Origin: Cyclaneusma minus
Lineage: Eukaryota; Ascomycota; Leotiomycetes; Marthamycetales; Marthamycetaceae
Length of the DNA stretch: 64,000 bases
Reading direction: 5' to 3'
NCBI GenBank assembly: GCA_037179335.1
Contig: JAKZHN010000005.1
Coordinates: forward strand, 1,426,001 to 1,490,000
The position numbers and the translations under genes were made by a program. This document shows, in pieces, positions 11,306 through 22,762 of the stretch. The notes beneath the pieces are model-generated. The model was not told the DNA's origin, ran no database searches, and saw nothing but the letters and a program-made list of their open reading frames with translations. Position 1 is the first letter of the stretch, and each line of letters opens with the position of its first letter.

Positions 11306-13807
11306 TTATTCAGAAAGATAATCCGAGTCATCAACAACAGGAGGTGGCGGTGGGATACTGCTATCCCGCATAATACTATCCGGCAACATCTGGCTCTTCG
11401 TCATGATCTGCGATGAAGCTAGCGAGAAGGGTACTGGCATTGCACGCTCGTCTGGCAATCGCGATCGTCCTCGCTGAAGAGGCGGCAGAGAGGGAGAGCT
11501 CGATGGTATGGTTTGGGGATGAGAAGGCGATTCTGGGATTAGCTCTACGCAGTCATCTGGTGGTGATGATCGACGAGAAGCAGGTGGGGATGATCGATGA
11601 GAAGCTGGTGGAGATGATCTATGAGAAGCAGGTGCCGCCGAATCTTGCGTGAAGAAGACGGTCGTGGCTTGCGAGGAGCGTACCACGAGTCGGCCGTCTT
11701 CCTGCGGCACCATGCTATCTAAATCTGGTGATTCTCTGACTATCGAGCGCCGTGTGTCCTCTGCCCGCTGGTTTTGCGCTTGCGTAAATTGAATAATAGT
11801 ACTTTGCAGTTGGGCTTCTGCATCCTGTGAATCTGTCGGTAAGACATTTTCTCTCCTGGTGGGCCTAGCTTCAGGTTCTCGCGGTGGAATCGATGACGAG
11901 GGTGGCAGTGCGGCTTCAAGTGCTGCTTGTGCTGTCTCAAAGACCGATGGCTGTAAGTTCGCAATAAGATGTTCCAGCACAGCCGGCCGGAGATACTCAT
12001 ACTTCTTCATCGGCCCTCCATACCAGCCCTTCTCCACCAACTTCGACAAAGGCACATGCTCCGCCAGCTCATACAGGTTCAGTATCTCGTACGCATACTT
12101 ACTGCTGCCTTGTCCTTTGTTGAACTCTGCATTCCCAAGTCCGCTTAAATCTTCAACTTCGCCGGGCCGTTTGGCTTCTCCTAACACGGCCATATACTTC
12201 AAGGCCGAGGCGGGCTGGGTCTCGTAGATCCAGATACGCTTGACTTGGCTTGGGATGGGCCAGCTGCGAAAATCGTGGGTTTTGGTGCGCGATACAATTT
12301 TTGCGACTTGTTGAGGGTGGATGGATACTATGATGTCTGATTCGGCAGAGCGAGGGCCGAGGTCTCGGATCTCTTGGGCTGTGAGGCGTTGACTCTCGAA
12401 TTGGCTGTCATACTGACTTTCGAATGGGCTTTCGAAGGTTTGGGTTTCAAAGGCCGGAGAGCTGTGTCGAAGCGCAGAAGCCTCACCTAGTTCTGCAGGA
12501 TCAGATGCTTGTGGAGAAGGGCTGAGAGTCCGCTGTGGCGTGTTGTCCTCAATGATGATAGGAGGCTTGTCTTCGAAATTGACATGTTTCGCGGGGCTGG
12601 AATGAGCGACTGGCTCGTCTCGAGGAGGTGAGGCTTCTTCCGTCACAGCCGGGACATTGGGTTCCGGGTTGTCTTGTGGCTCCTCACTCTCCACAGCTGG
12701 AACAACATCTTCCAACTCATTATGTGACTCCTCGCTCTCTGCGGCTTGGATGTTTTGTTCCAAGTCATTCTGTGACTCCCACTCACTCTCCGCTTCCGAG
12801 TCTTCAATGACCTGCTTTCTCTTTGTGACACCCGCAAATGGGTTTGGGACAACAGTCTCCTCCTCCGTCCATGTTCCAGGGCGTTTTGAAGGGGACTGTA
12901 TCTCTAGATCAAGATCAACACTGACTTCTCTTTGACCAAGTTCGCTTGCAGTGGGCGAGCCAGCATCGTCCCTCTCATTTCGCAACCCGGACGTTTTGGC
13001 CGGACTGGCCCGTGGAGCAAAGCGGGCAGATTTTATGGGTAAGACAGGAGCATTTCGAGATCTATCCGCCAGAGGCGATCGTCCAAGAAATAGTCTCTTC
13101 TTTCGCAAGGATACCGGCGTTTCTGGTGAGGCTGGAGAGTACGACGAGGGAATCTCTAAAACCCGCTTCGCCTTTGGAGTTCCCGAGATTTTGCGAGCAC
13201 CCTGTTTTCCATCTTGCATATCCGCAGATTTCGGGGTCTGTACATCAATCTCTTCCTCGTCGTCGTTGGCATGTATCGGCTCGTCATCGTTGGCATATAG
13301 AGGTTCGTCATCTTCGTCATTGTCGAAGTCATCCGCTGGACGCGTAGATACGAAATCGAGTTGCGTCAGAGTCTGCGTATGATGGCTTTTGCGTAAAGAA
13401 GCTAGATCAGTCGTGGTCCGACGGCGTTTGCGTTTTCGTGCCTTCTCACGCTCCTCGTAGTCATCGTCTTCGTCGTCTTCAATCTCATCTTCCTCGCGGT
13501 CGTTGGGAGTCATACTCACCCAGTCCATCTGGGTGAGGGTCTCCTGTTTTGGTTTCCGAGCGGAGTTGCCATCGTCGCGCAGTCTCACGCTTTGCCTAAG
13601 GCGGGGAAATTTGGTCTGGTGCTGGAGAGCTGGTGAACTGTAGACACGGCCCTCTGGGGCGCTCACTTTGGGTCGTCCGCGAGGCATTCTGGAAAAATAT
13701 TTGTCTAGAGGCGAAGTGGCATGGAAGGTATCCAAAAGTTGGATCGGGGTCTGTGTTTGGGGTGTTGAGGGTTGAGGGTTGTCGTTTGTTGAAGCTAAAG
13801 GTCTCAA
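11306..13807 (-). CDS. Large Ser/Glu-rich protein with ASCH/PUA-like domain
   Basis: An 833-residue single-exon protein whose function I do not recognise. About residues 480-560 resemble an ASCH/PUA-like fold: DIIVSIHPQQVAKIVSRTKTHDFR, then VKRIWIYETQPASALKYMAVLGEAKRPGEV, which suggests RNA or nucleotide binding. The rest looks disordered. It has two copies of a short linear motif, TLTQMDWVS and TLTQLDFVS, about 50 residues apart. There is a basic KARKRKRRR run (likely nuclear signal), Glu-rich repeats, an FES(P/Q)FESQYDSQFESQ stretch and a triplicated ASxRSSPP. The ASCH call is by pattern only. A chromatin or RNA-linked nuclear role is inference. Confidence 0.75.
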   Translation of the reverse strand: MRPLASTNDNPQPSTPQTQTPIQLLDTFHATSPLDKYFSRMPRGRPKVSAPEGRVYSSPALQHQTKFPRLRQSVRLRDDGNSARKPKQETLTQMDWVSMTPNDREEDEIEDDEDDDYEEREKARKRKRRRTTTDLASLRKSHHTQTLTQLDFVSTRPADDFDNDEDDEPLYANDDEPIHANDDEEEIDVQTPKSADMQDGKQGARKISGTPKAKRVLEIPSSYSPASPETPVSLRKKRLFLGRSPLADRSRNAPVLPIKSARFAPRASPAKTSGLRNERDDAGSPTASELGQREVSVDLDLEIQSPSKRPGTWTEEETVVPNPFAGVTKRKQVIEDSEAESEWESQNDLEQNIQAAESEESHNELEDVVPAVESEEPQDNPEPNVPAVTEEASPPRDEPVAHSSPAKHVNFEDKPPIIIEDNTPQRTLSPSPQASDPAELGEASALRHSSPAFETQTFESPFESQYDSQFESQRLTAQEIRDLGPRSAESDIIVSIHPQQVAKIVSRTKTHDFRSWPIPSQVKRIWIYETQPASALKYMAVLGEAKRPGEVEDLSGLGNAEFNKGQGSSKYAYEILNLYELAEHVPLSKLVEKGWYGGPMKKYEYLRPAVLEHLIANLQPSVFETAQAALEAALPPSSSIPPREPEARPTRRENVLPTDSQDAEAQLQSTIIQFTQAQNQRAEDTRRSIVRESPDLDSMVPQEDGRLVVRSSQATTVFFTQDSAAPASHRSSPPASHRSSPPASRRSSPPDDCVELIPESPSHPQTIPSSSPSLPPLQRGRSRLPDERAMPVPFSLASSQIMTKSQMLPDSIMRDSSIPPPPPVVDDSDYLSE
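11560..11631. repeat. Three tandem 24-bp units inside the ASCH-protein gene
   Basis: Three near-identical 24-bp units (plus-strand form GTGGTGATGATCGACGAGAA...) encode three consecutive ASxRSSPP octapeptides on the minus strand. Differences are single substitutions. This is a coding minisatellite likely to vary between isolates. Confidence 0.85.
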
Positions 13808-14445
13808 GCGCGTCTTACTATGGTTTAGGGAGACGCGACTGTGCTAAAAGCGGCGAGTGTCCGCCTCGACGCGGGTGGCTCGAAGCGGCAACTCGAAGTC
13901 AGTTTATTCGCCATTTTCCACATGATTTTCGGACAATTTCAATTCGATATTGTGAGACCGATGTCCCCTCTGACATCTCTGGTCGAATATACAAAATTTA
14001 CGGGTCATGGTCTGCATTTGAAGCCGAAATGTTAAGTCTTGGCATCCTGATCGCTAGAAGACGTCATTGCCACTTCGAGAAATCATCAACGCCAACCCAC
14101 GTGAGTCCACTGCGTTCATCATCCATCCTCGAGCATTCGCTCCAACATGTTACCCTCGAGAACTAGCATACGTGTGACTCGTCCGATTAGCCTACATTTC
14201 ATTCCGCGAAGTCAGTACAACTTGTTGCGCATCACTCCAGCATAGCCGTCTCTGGACCCACGGAGAATTGGGCATCATTGTAGCTCCCGTGGAATGATAC
14301 GGTCCTTCTAAGATCCGTGGAGAAACTCTGGATGCCGGGGCTTCCGACACTCCAACCTTTCTCTTACCTGACGGCTTCCGACGTCAAAGCCAATTCATTG
14401 TGACTTTTGTCTATATCCCTCATCAGTCCAACTCTCTACTTCAAT
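13808..14445. other. Divergent promoter region ASCH protein/RAD4
   Basis: 638 bp between two divergent genes. An open frame on the plus strand overlaps the ASCH gene but has no family features. No RNA gene is seen. Confidence 0.5.
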
Positions 14446-17108
14446 ATGCCTCGTGCCACCAGGTCGCAAAAGAAGGCTCAAGCCCGGAGGACCCCGGAAG
14501 TCCCTGATATCTATCAGGAAGTGCTGGCAGACGCTCTCGCCACCTCGCCACAGGATGCAGGCCCCAGCAGGCCAGCTAAAAAACGGCGCGGCGGCCGTGG
14601 TGTTATCCCTTCTGGAAAGGACTCGAAGGAGTCCAGCGAGAAAGAGTTGGTTCACAAAAATCCGGCCCCAGCAAAAGTGAAGGAGTCGAAGGACAAGGAG
14701 CCGATTACAGAAAAGCCTGCCAAAGACAGAGCTGAAGAATTAGTTGAAGACGAAGAGAGTCTACTTGGAAGCGATGCCGAGCCTGAGACCAGAGCTCAAC
14801 AGACAGTTTTCCTCGACTCTGACGAGAGCGACTATGAGGAGAGTGACGTTGAATTCGAAGATGTCAACTTCCAGCCCGCCACGCAAGACGACAACGGCGG
14901 TGAAGGTCCATCAGATTTGAACTTGACACTTTCGTCGAAAGCATTCAAACCAACCGCCCCACAGGCAAACCGGCGGAAACCCGTGACAAAAGCCGAGCGG
15001 GACTTGCGTCTCCAAACTCACAAGATGCATGTTCTATGCCTACTTGCCTACGTCGATTTGAGGAACAACTGGTGCAATGATTTTGACGTCCAAGAAGCTC
15101 TGAAACCACTACTTACGAAGAAGATGGTAACCTACCTGAAACCCAAAAAGGAGCTGCCAGCTTTTGGGAGAGCAGAATCTCTGAAGAATGGACTGGCTGA
15201 GGTTGTGGAAATGTGGAGCAGCAAGTTCAAGATTACTGCCAGGGGAATGCGAAGACCGGTATGGTTCGCGAGTGAGCAGGACATCCAAAAGGTAAGTCTC
15301 GAAAATTGCCGAAGATATATATGCGTGCTAGGCTTCATTGTGCTAACGATCTCAGTTCAAACTGCCGAAAGATGCTGAAGAAGCAATGGAGAAAGATGAC
15401 TTCCAAAGAGCTGCCAAGAAATTGGAAGGATCCCGAGATACTGGGGCCCAGCTATTCTGTGCTCTCCTACGAAGTATAGGCCTAAATGCACGGCTCGTTT
15501 GCTCCTTACAGCCACTGCCCTTCGGGGCTGCAGCAAAGGCAGTATCGTTGCAAAATGATTACGACGATCAGGATGACGATGAAGAAGAAGAGGCAAATCC
15601 AGCCAGAGAACCCGAGATTCCGTCCCCTGTTGCTTCATCGAGTGCCAGTAGAATGGACATGTACACGAATCCTCGTGCAAGACTAGGGCATCCAAACGCA
15701 GCAGCCTACAACATCCCAATCATCCGAACCCCTCCCAACCCCGTCGTCAAACCAAAAGACACCACTATTTACGAATCCCCCTATCCCATCTTCTGGGTCG
15801 AAATCCTCGAAACAGCCCATAAAAAATGGCATCCCGTCGACCCCCTAGTCACCGGCACCGTAGCCCGTCCGCGCTCCTTCGAACCCCCCCTATCCGACCT
15901 CGAAAACCGTCTTCTATATGTCATTGCCTTCGAAGAAGAAGGCATCGCCCGCGACGTCACTCGTCGCTACGCCAAGGCCTACAACTCCAAAACCCGCAAG
16001 CAGCGCGTCGAGTCCACAAAAGGCGGCGATAAATGGTGGCGTCGAGCCATGAAACTCTATTCTCGCGGCTACAAAACTGATTTCGATGAAGTGGAAGACA
16101 CGGAACTCGCAGCAGCCGAAGCGCGCGAACCGATGCCGAAAAACGTGATTGATTTCAAAGACCATCCTACTTATGCGCTAGAACGGCATCTTCGGAGAAA
16201 CGAAGTGTTGGCGAATCGCAAGGAGATTGGCAAGGTGGCGGCGGGGAAGGATAAGAATGCACCGGGAGGGAAGAAGATGGAGAGTGTGTATCGACGCAGC
16301 GAGGTGAAGATTGCACGTAGTGCTGATGCATGGTATCGGCTTGGACGGGATGTGAAGGCCGGCGAACAGCCTGTGAAATTTGTGGTTCCGAGGAGGAAAG
16401 CGGAGACTGAGGTGGATGCTTTTGAGAAGGTGAGGGAGCAGCCTGGGACGGGGCTGTATACGGAGGCGCAGACGGAGCTTTATGTTGCGCCGCCGGTGGT
16501 TAATGGGAGGGTGCCGAAGAACTCGTATGGGAATTTGGATGTTTATGTGAAGAGTATGGTGCCGCCTGGGGGTGTGCATATTGCCGGTGAGTTATTGCTG
16601 TCATCAAGCAGGACGCTTGGTTGCTTTCGCAAATAGAGTACTGATGTGCAAAATAGATCCACTGGTGTCGAGAGCAGCGCGGATATTGTCCATAGACTAC
16701 GCGGATGCTGTGACAGGGTTTGAATTCAAAGGGCGGCGTGGAACGGCCGTCGTTCGAGGTGCGGTGATTGCGAAAGAATACCAAGAAGCTGTTGAGACCG
16801 TTTTGCAAGGTTTCAAGGATGAGCTGGAGACTATGGAGGAAGAGAGACGGAGGCTGGCGATATTGAACCTCTGGAAACGCTTCGTGGTAGGCTTGAGGAT
16901 CAAGCAGCGAGTGGACGGCTATTATGCCGAGGGCGAAGATGCCGAGAAGAAAGGGAAAGGAGCTGAAGAGGGGAAAGATGAAGCTGAGGATTCTGGTCGG
17001 AGGGAAAAACCCGAAGAGGAGGATTCGCTGGTTGGAGAGGAGGATATGGAGAGTGAGGAACACGAATACTTTGACGATGGCGAAGGGGGTGGATTCCTGC
17101 TGGACTAG
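14446..17108 (+). CDS. RAD4: DNA damage recognition protein Rad4 (XPC orthologue)
   Basis: The XPC-like subunit that detects helix-distorting lesions in global nucleotide excision repair, normally with Rad23. Three exons (14446-15291, 15356-16586, 16657-17108; introns of 64 and 70 nt) give 842 residues. After a Lys/Glu-rich N-terminus, the transglutaminase-fold region runs from about residue 190 (HKMHVLCLLAYVDLRNNWCND) through GAQLFCALLRSIGLNARLVCSL and YPIFWVEILETAHKKWHPVDP. The beta-hairpin domains follow: HPTYALERHLRRNEVL, then PKNSYGNLDVYVKSMVPPGGVHI, then the ADAVTGFEFKGRRGTAVVRG block. The acidic C-terminal tail is typical. I chose the start at MPRATRSQKKAQ. Confidence 0.95.
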
Positions 17109-17489
17109 TGTATAGACCAGCCCAAAAAAGAAATCTTATCTCGTTACCAAAGTTTCAGACCACCTTGAAGCCATTCGAGAATCTCAAGCTTCGGGAGCTG
17201 ACAGTGGCCATTTGGGAGGGGGAGAAATCTGCATTGAAGCAAGAAAAAAGAAAGCAAAAAGAGGAAGAGCGCAAAGTCTCCCCCCCCCCAACCCAATATG
17301 TACAAATTTGCGGATTGTATTTCCAACTCAGATATGGTACGATGGCTCAGTGGTAAATCCCCAAACCGGCAGTTGACCAAAGTCCTTCTGAGCCACACTC
17401 AGTTCGTCTGGTGGAAATCTTGACAAGGGGGCCCGTTCAACTCAGGGTGTCAGATTTTTTTCTGCACTCCTTTTTTATGGCCCTCTGCT
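17109..17489. other. Intergenic between convergent genes
   Basis: 3' flanks of RAD4 and the small membrane-protein gene, with a run of C near 17280. A stretch at 17337-17358 looks like a tRNA D-arm but does not fold into a tRNA. Confidence 0.5.
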
Positions 17490-18242
17490 CTACATAGCAG
17501 CGCCATCGAACTCCATACACTGCGCAACTACTGTCTCCCGAAGAACCTCCACCGGCGTCCCCTCCGCAAGCACTAGAGCTATCAATGCCGTGAATACTAC
17601 CCCGTGCGTGACTAGAAATACCCACGGCCCACCCATCACTTTCCCTTGTTGGTTTCCCCCCTTCCGTCCCTTCAGACTCTCCACCCTACTCACCTCCCCT
17701 CTCGTTCCCCCCTCCTTCCCACCCTTCACATCACCCACTTTAGCCTTTTCCACCTGCCTAACAACCCTAACCTCAATCTCCACCTCACTCCCTCTCCTCT
17801 CAGCCTCATTCAATTCATTTTTTCCTTCCCCATCGCCACCATTACCCCTATTTACAATATTCGCAAGTGCACGCAGCACAGGCCCAACATGATACAAAGC
17901 AAGCGCCGCAGCAACAAGTCGAGAAACTGAGTCGATAGTACCACGGACGAAAAACGTGAGTGCTATGAGAACGGTGACGAAGAGGAGGATGGCGTATTGG
18001 CGGATTACGGCGCGGGCGGAGGGGGCGGGTGTGCTGTGGGTGGTGGAGGGGCGGAGGAGGAAGTTGAGGGAGGCGGGGGTTTCGAGGAGGGCGTGGAGGA
18101 GGAAGGGGGTTGTTGGCGGGAGGCTGGCAGTGAGGGGGGAGAGAATGGTGAGGTTGGTGAGGTTGGTGAATGAGGTGGGGAGGGAGGAGAGATTGGTGAG
18201 GTTGACGGAGGAGAGGAGGGTGGAGAACGGGAGAGCGGACAT
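17490..18242 (-). CDS. Hypothetical membrane protein (250 aa)
   Basis: No family recognised with certainty. The N-terminal 90 residues are rich in Leu, Ser, Thr and Pro, with tandem NLTNL/S-type segments (VNLTNLSSLPTSFTNLTNLTIL). Two hydrophobic stretches look membrane-spanning: AILLFVTVLIALTFFV (about residues 83-98), followed by an amphipathic LVAAALALYHVGPVLRALANIV, and VFLVTHGVVFTALIALVLA near the C-terminus. Between them is a charged, Lys/Glu/Gly-rich loop. The uneven composition could partly reflect a low-complexity nucleotide tract. Small fungal integral membrane proteins with a similar LYHVGPVLRA segment exist to my recollection. Location and function are unknown. Confidence 0.65.
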   Translation of the reverse strand: MSALPFSTLLSSVNLTNLSSLPTSFTNLTNLTILSPLTASLPPTTPFLLHALLETPASLNFLLRPSTTHSTPAPSARAVIRQYAILLFVTVLIALTFFVRGTIDSVSRLVAAALALYHVGPVLRALANIVNRGNGGDGEGKNELNEAERRGSEVEIEVRVVRQVEKAKVGDVKGGKEGGTRGEVSRVESLKGRKGGNQQGKVMGGPWVFLVTHGVVFTALIALVLAEGTPVEVLRETVVAQCMEFDGAAM

Positions 18243-21200
18243 GGTGGGTGTGGAGAGGTGGTGTCACGTGAGGTGGGGCGTGACTATGGCTTTGCTTGAC
18301 GAGGAGAAGGCCGAGGATTGGGAAGCGTGACACTTGAGTGGAATGTACGGGGGTGAATTGCAGCGCTCGGCCGGAGTAGTCTGGTCGTGAACTGATTTCT
18401 CGTGAGCTCGAAATCCCCGAGTAGTAGTGAGAGTGGACATAGAGTGGTTGGACTTGGAAGCAAGACTTACACTACCCTAACCCCGCAGTACTTAAATTTA
18501 GCACTGCCGATTACTTAGACTGTGGAGTTGGGAGATCAATGGAGAACATTGAAGTAAGAAGTTCCCCACTCAAGTTGACGATTTCCGGAATCTGGACTTT
18601 CAAACTTCCCGGAGTCTTGTCGCTCTTGTCGTCTTGTCTAGACGTCCGTTCTAAAAATACAGCCTCGGTCTTTGCTGTCAAGTTGACCAGAGGCCGAGTC
18701 TTTCATTAAACAGGCAAATATCGCGGCCAGCTACAGTCGATAGACTCAGATGTTGAAGGCTCAGCCCACTTCGCAATGCTGTCCCAGATGGGAGATAAGA
18801 TGTCACGCTCACAGAGTCTGTGCCAATCTGACAAGCGGTGGCCCGTCAACAGGCGAAACAGAGTCGTACCTGCGTAGACCAACTTGGACTGGTACGGAAT
18901 TTATGAGCTGTGATGAGTAGAAGGCGGCATTAGCTTTCCAGCGTGTCTTGAATTTCTAGATTTTACAGATCCAGGAAACTTGAGCACTTTGTCGGGTGGC
19001 GCAGACTGCAGGCAAGCGATATTGCTGACACCGTCAGCGCCAGAACGTCAGCAAAAGGGGCAGATCTCTTCACCACCAGAAAGGTCTCGTGTTCCGGTGC
19101 TCGAGAGCTCCCGGTGAAGACTTTCAACATTCCTAATTGGCGGTTTCCAGGGGAGTATTTGATATCCGCACTGGGTATAATCCGAGTCCGAAAGATTGCG
19201 AGGGGGACAGGCTTTTCAAGATCCAGGGACTCTCGTTCCGTAGGCCATCATTGATCGCAAAATGCCCAGGGGTTGCCTCACGTCGGCTTTGTTCAAGCTC
19301 CTCTCGCAGTTCCCGGTAGTAGTGTCGAGATATACGATGCTCTACTCAGGCGTACATGATGTTGAGAATGAGCGGTGACGTCGACGAGGCTGGAGTGTCA
19401 GATCAATGCAATCGTGGTCAGTCGGTGTCATCGGTGTCAGTCGGTGGACAAGCTTTCTGTCAGGATTCTCGTCAAGAAGGCGGCGTCCCGTTCACCGTCC
19501 GTCCACGCCTCACTCGTGCTTCAAGGAGCCGAGCATGAAGGGTTGCATGCGGGAACGTCATGACAAGCCGGTAACCTTATTCCAATTCCCGGTCGACAAC
19601 TTGACAAGGCGCGAGATATTGGTCCTAAGGCGATGGTCCGAGTCAGAGGAAGAGAAGAGGAATCGTTCAAGAGCCGGAGGGCATATCACCTTATATGCTC
19701 TTGGACGATGCAGTTTTTGTAAGGGGGTCAGTCAGAGAAGGCGATATCGGCATCCCCTAAGCGCCGACCCGCACGGACCACAATCTCTCTACGCCTCGCA
19801 TTTGAACGCAAAACACAGCCGTCTCGATCGCCAACCAGACACACCGTCGAGGCCATACTCAGACTCGCGAACCAAGACATGAACACCGAGTGAGCGCCAA
19901 GAGAACAGCCTTACACAACCCCTGAGCATCAATGTGGCATGGCCGCACACGACCACCCCGCAGAGCCATGCCAAGGACTGCCATCCGACTGCCATTTCCG
20001 CCAAATTGGCTTCAACTAAGGCTGACGGCGGAACGCTTGTGCGCCACTGAACCTGTCCTTCCCGTGCAGTGATCCAACGAGATCAAGACTTGATCCTAGT
20101 ACTCTCACGTCTGAGTAAGGCCTTGTTTTCAATTGTTACTCTCCTTTTCCTCGGGGGCAGCGGTAGTATATCTGTGAGTTTTGACTTTCCCTACCAGTTA
20201 CTTTTATCACAATCCCAGCACATGGGGATGTGTCGAGCGGCAGGGACGTTTCTGTTGAGGCCTCTCCGCCGTTCTGTATGTGCGCCCTGCATGGGATCAC
20301 ACATATCGTGCAACAGCGACAGGGGGACTTGGGTTAGGTAATGGTGATCCAAAGACGCAGAGATGGAGACGGCAATTGTTTGAGCATGAGGTACTGCACG
20401 TTTCCGAGCCTCGAATTGTTCAGACGTCACGCGTATTTGTTGAGCGGCGAAAGGTACTTAGCATTTGGCCTCGAGCTTGCTTTCCTTATCGTCCCAAATT
20501 GCTTGCTCACAACGACGTGCCTTCCACCACCTCGCCCGCCACCTTACATGATCAAAGCCAGCGTCTTCCATCAGCAGAGCGACAATCACAAGCAAACTGG
20601 TCAAGCCTCAAACCTCGAATCGTTGGGACTTTCCTAATTGCAACAATCGCTGCTCTCCAATAGCTGGCCACCAGCCGTCGTATCTTTGCACCTTTGCCAC
20701 ACCAGCACTGTCAGCATCACAAGCCAAAGAGAGATCAACATCTAGAGAAGTGAGTTGGTCTCAGTAGAGCGAAGGCGAGCTTCTCGAACATTTCTGTTTT
20801 GGGCGACATCTCAGTTCAGCACTGCGTTTCGGGTCGGGCACTTGCGACTCTGTGGTGATTCAGTGTGGGCCTGGGATTGCAGCTGATCTACGACCAGGTG
20901 AACTGAACTCTCTTTCAAGGTAGAAGCCCCGTTGGAAATCGATCCAACAAGTCTTACATATCCACGAACCGGGACTTAATTAAACATCTCAACCCTGTCA
21001 CACCAATTATATCAGGCTGATCGGGTTAGTTTAGCTTTCCATGCAAAATTAAGCATTGCTTAAGGCTGCCGTCGTGAATATCCACCCAGACCCCTGCGCC
21101 CGTCAGCAAACCCATCGTCAGCCGGCTTGTAAGCTAAGGTCCTCCGCACAACGCTTTACTATTGTCAACAGTCAGCCTCTGGGCACCAAACCAGTGCTTT

Positions 21201-21280
21201 ACTGTTCCGAGCAACGTCCTTGGCTTGGTGGGGACTGAATTTCGAGCCACTGGGCCAGCTAGAACGTCCGCCACGATTGA
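18243..21280. other. Long gene-free stretch upstream of the type III PKS
   Basis: About 3 kb with many short open frames in all phases but none with conserved motifs, plausible splicing or consistent codon bias. I found no tRNA, 5S gene, transposase or terminal repeat. A short repeated GTCAGTCGGTG motif occurs near 19420-19447. It could hold a long promoter, a long 5' UTR or a non-coding transcript for the downstream synthase; none can be shown from sequence. Confidence 0.4.
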
Positions 21281-21287
21281 TATATAA
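21281..21287 (+). promoter_or_regulatory. TATA box of the type III PKS gene
   Basis: TATATAA lies about 160 bp upstream of the start codon, in a suitable place for a strongly expressed TATA-containing promoter. Confidence 0.5.
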
Positions 21288-21445
21288 CCTCTCTGGAGCA
21301 CCGCCTGACAAGTGCATCAAACAACCACTCAATAACGCAATCCACTCCTCGAGCATCGACATCCTTGGCTACGAAACTCCCAATTCTCCGATCTCGAACA
21401 TCATTACCTTTACACCCCACTACCGTTTCACAAACATCCATCACC

Positions 21446-22762
21446 ATGTCTCCCGCACGTGACGAGCAGACCGCCAACAAGACCTTCGGGGACTTGAACC
21501 TCTCCATCACTGGTCTTGGCGCTACCTACCCCCCTTACAACCTCTACCCAAAAGATCTCGACAACATGTGCGAGAAGTTCTACCCCGACACCCCGGCGAT
21601 GAAGAAGATCAAGAGCATCAACTACTACACTGGTATTGAGAAGCGTTCGTCTGTTGGTCCCCCAACCCACCCTCTGGTCAATCAGGAGAAGGCCCCTTCG
21701 ATGGGCGAGCTTTGCAAGGTCTTCCACGAAGACGGTATCCCACTTGCTGTCTCTGCGGCCAAGAAGGCCATCGCCGATGCTGGCATTGACCTTGAGGACA
21801 TTACCCACATTGTCTCCACCACCTGCACAAACAGCGCCAACCCCGGTTTCGACCACTTCGTTGCTCGTGACCTCGGCATCAAGCACCCAGTGCAAAAGGT
21901 TCTCCTCCACGGTATTGGTTGCTCCGGTGGTCTCGCTGCCATCCGAACTGCTTGCAACCTGGCCATGGGTCAGAGCTTCATGGGCAAGCCTGCCCGCGTC
22001 TTGGTCGTTGCTCTTGAAGTCTCCTCCATCCTTACCCGATCCGAACTTGACAGCATCAACGAGCTCCAGGAGACCCGCATCGGTATAATCCTTTTCTCCG
22101 ACTGCGCCAGCTCTTGCATTGTCAGCAACAACATCGGCACCAAGGTGCAGGAGAGCGAGCCCGTCTACGACATTCTTGGATACAACACCCGAACCGTCCC
22201 TGACACTGAGCACGACTTGGGTTTCGACGCCGATGCTTTGGGATGGAAGGTCATCCTCACCCCCAAGGTCCCCAAGGTCGCCAAGGAGTCCGTAGCACCA
22301 GCATTCGCCGACCTGATCGAATCCCTCCCCAACCTCCCCGAGGAGTACAAGGACCCCAAGAACCTCGACTGGGCTCTCCACCCCGGAGGTTCCACCGTTC
22401 TGACTGGTGTTGAGCAAGCCATGAGCATCACCCCCGAGCACCTCCGCGCCGCCTACGACGTCTACATGAACCACGGTAACTCCTCTTCCGCCACCATCAT
22501 CTCCGTCATGCACCGCCTGCGCTGCAAGGACATGGACGCCTACGCCGTCGGTGGCAACGTCAAGGAGTACGTTGCCGGCTGCGCTTTCGGTCCCGGTATC
22601 AACGTCGAGATGATGATGCTCAAGCGCAACATGGGCCGTGCTGAGCCCGCTCCCATGCCTGAGCTTGACCCCAAGCCCAAGGAAGTGGAAACCGGTGAGG
22701 AGGCCAACGTCGTCGTCGATGTCCCTACCAACGTCACTTTCGACGGTGTCGACCTCGACTAA
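21446..22762 (+). CDS. Type III polyketide synthase (chalcone synthase-like)
   Basis: A homodimeric ketosynthase that extends acyl-CoA starters with malonyl-CoA and cyclises them to pyrones, resorcinols or resorcylic acids. One exon encodes 438 residues. The catalytic triad is visible: Cys159 in HGIGCSGG, His312 in WALHPGG and Asn345 in YMNHGNSSSAT. The N-terminal LSITGLGATYPPY, the HIVSTTCTNSANPGFDHF strand and the C-terminal GCAFGPGINVEM loop are typical of fungal members, and the first resembles the Botrytis BPKS group as I remember it. Codon use is strongly biased to C-ending codons, like RPL5 in this window. No tailoring gene is adjacent. It has a TATA box and is flanked by long gene-free DNA. 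The product cannot be predicted. Confidence 0.95.
   Translation: MSPARDEQTANKTFGDLNLSITGLGATYPPYNLYPKDLDNMCEKFYPDTPAMKKIKSINYYTGIEKRSSVGPPTHPLVNQEKAPSMGELCKVFHEDGIPLAVSAAKKAIADAGIDLEDITHIVSTTCTNSANPGFDHFVARDLGIKHPVQKVLLHGIGCSGGLAAIRTACNLAMGQSFMGKPARVLVVALEVSSILTRSELDSINELQETRIGIILFSDCASSCIVSNNIGTKVQESEPVYDILGYNTRTVPDTEHDLGFDADALGWKVILTPKVPKVAKESVAPAFADLIESLPNLPEEYKDPKNLDWALHPGGSTVLTGVEQAMSITPEHLRAAYDVYMNHGNSSSATIISVMHRLRCKDMDAYAVGGNVKEYVAGCAFGPGINVEMMMLKRNMGRAEPAPMPELDPKPKEVETGEEANVVVDVPTNVTFDGVDLD

Noticed and set aside
17337..17425. tRNA-like start (TGGCTCAGTGGTAAA) resembling a D arm
   Set aside because: No matching acceptor stem, anticodon stem or T arm (no GGTTCRA box) follows in the right spacing.
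19406..19882. 158-codon open frame in the gene-free region upstream of the PKS
   Set aside because: Arg/Ser/His-rich composition typical of random reading of GC-balanced DNA; no motif, and other frames are equally open.
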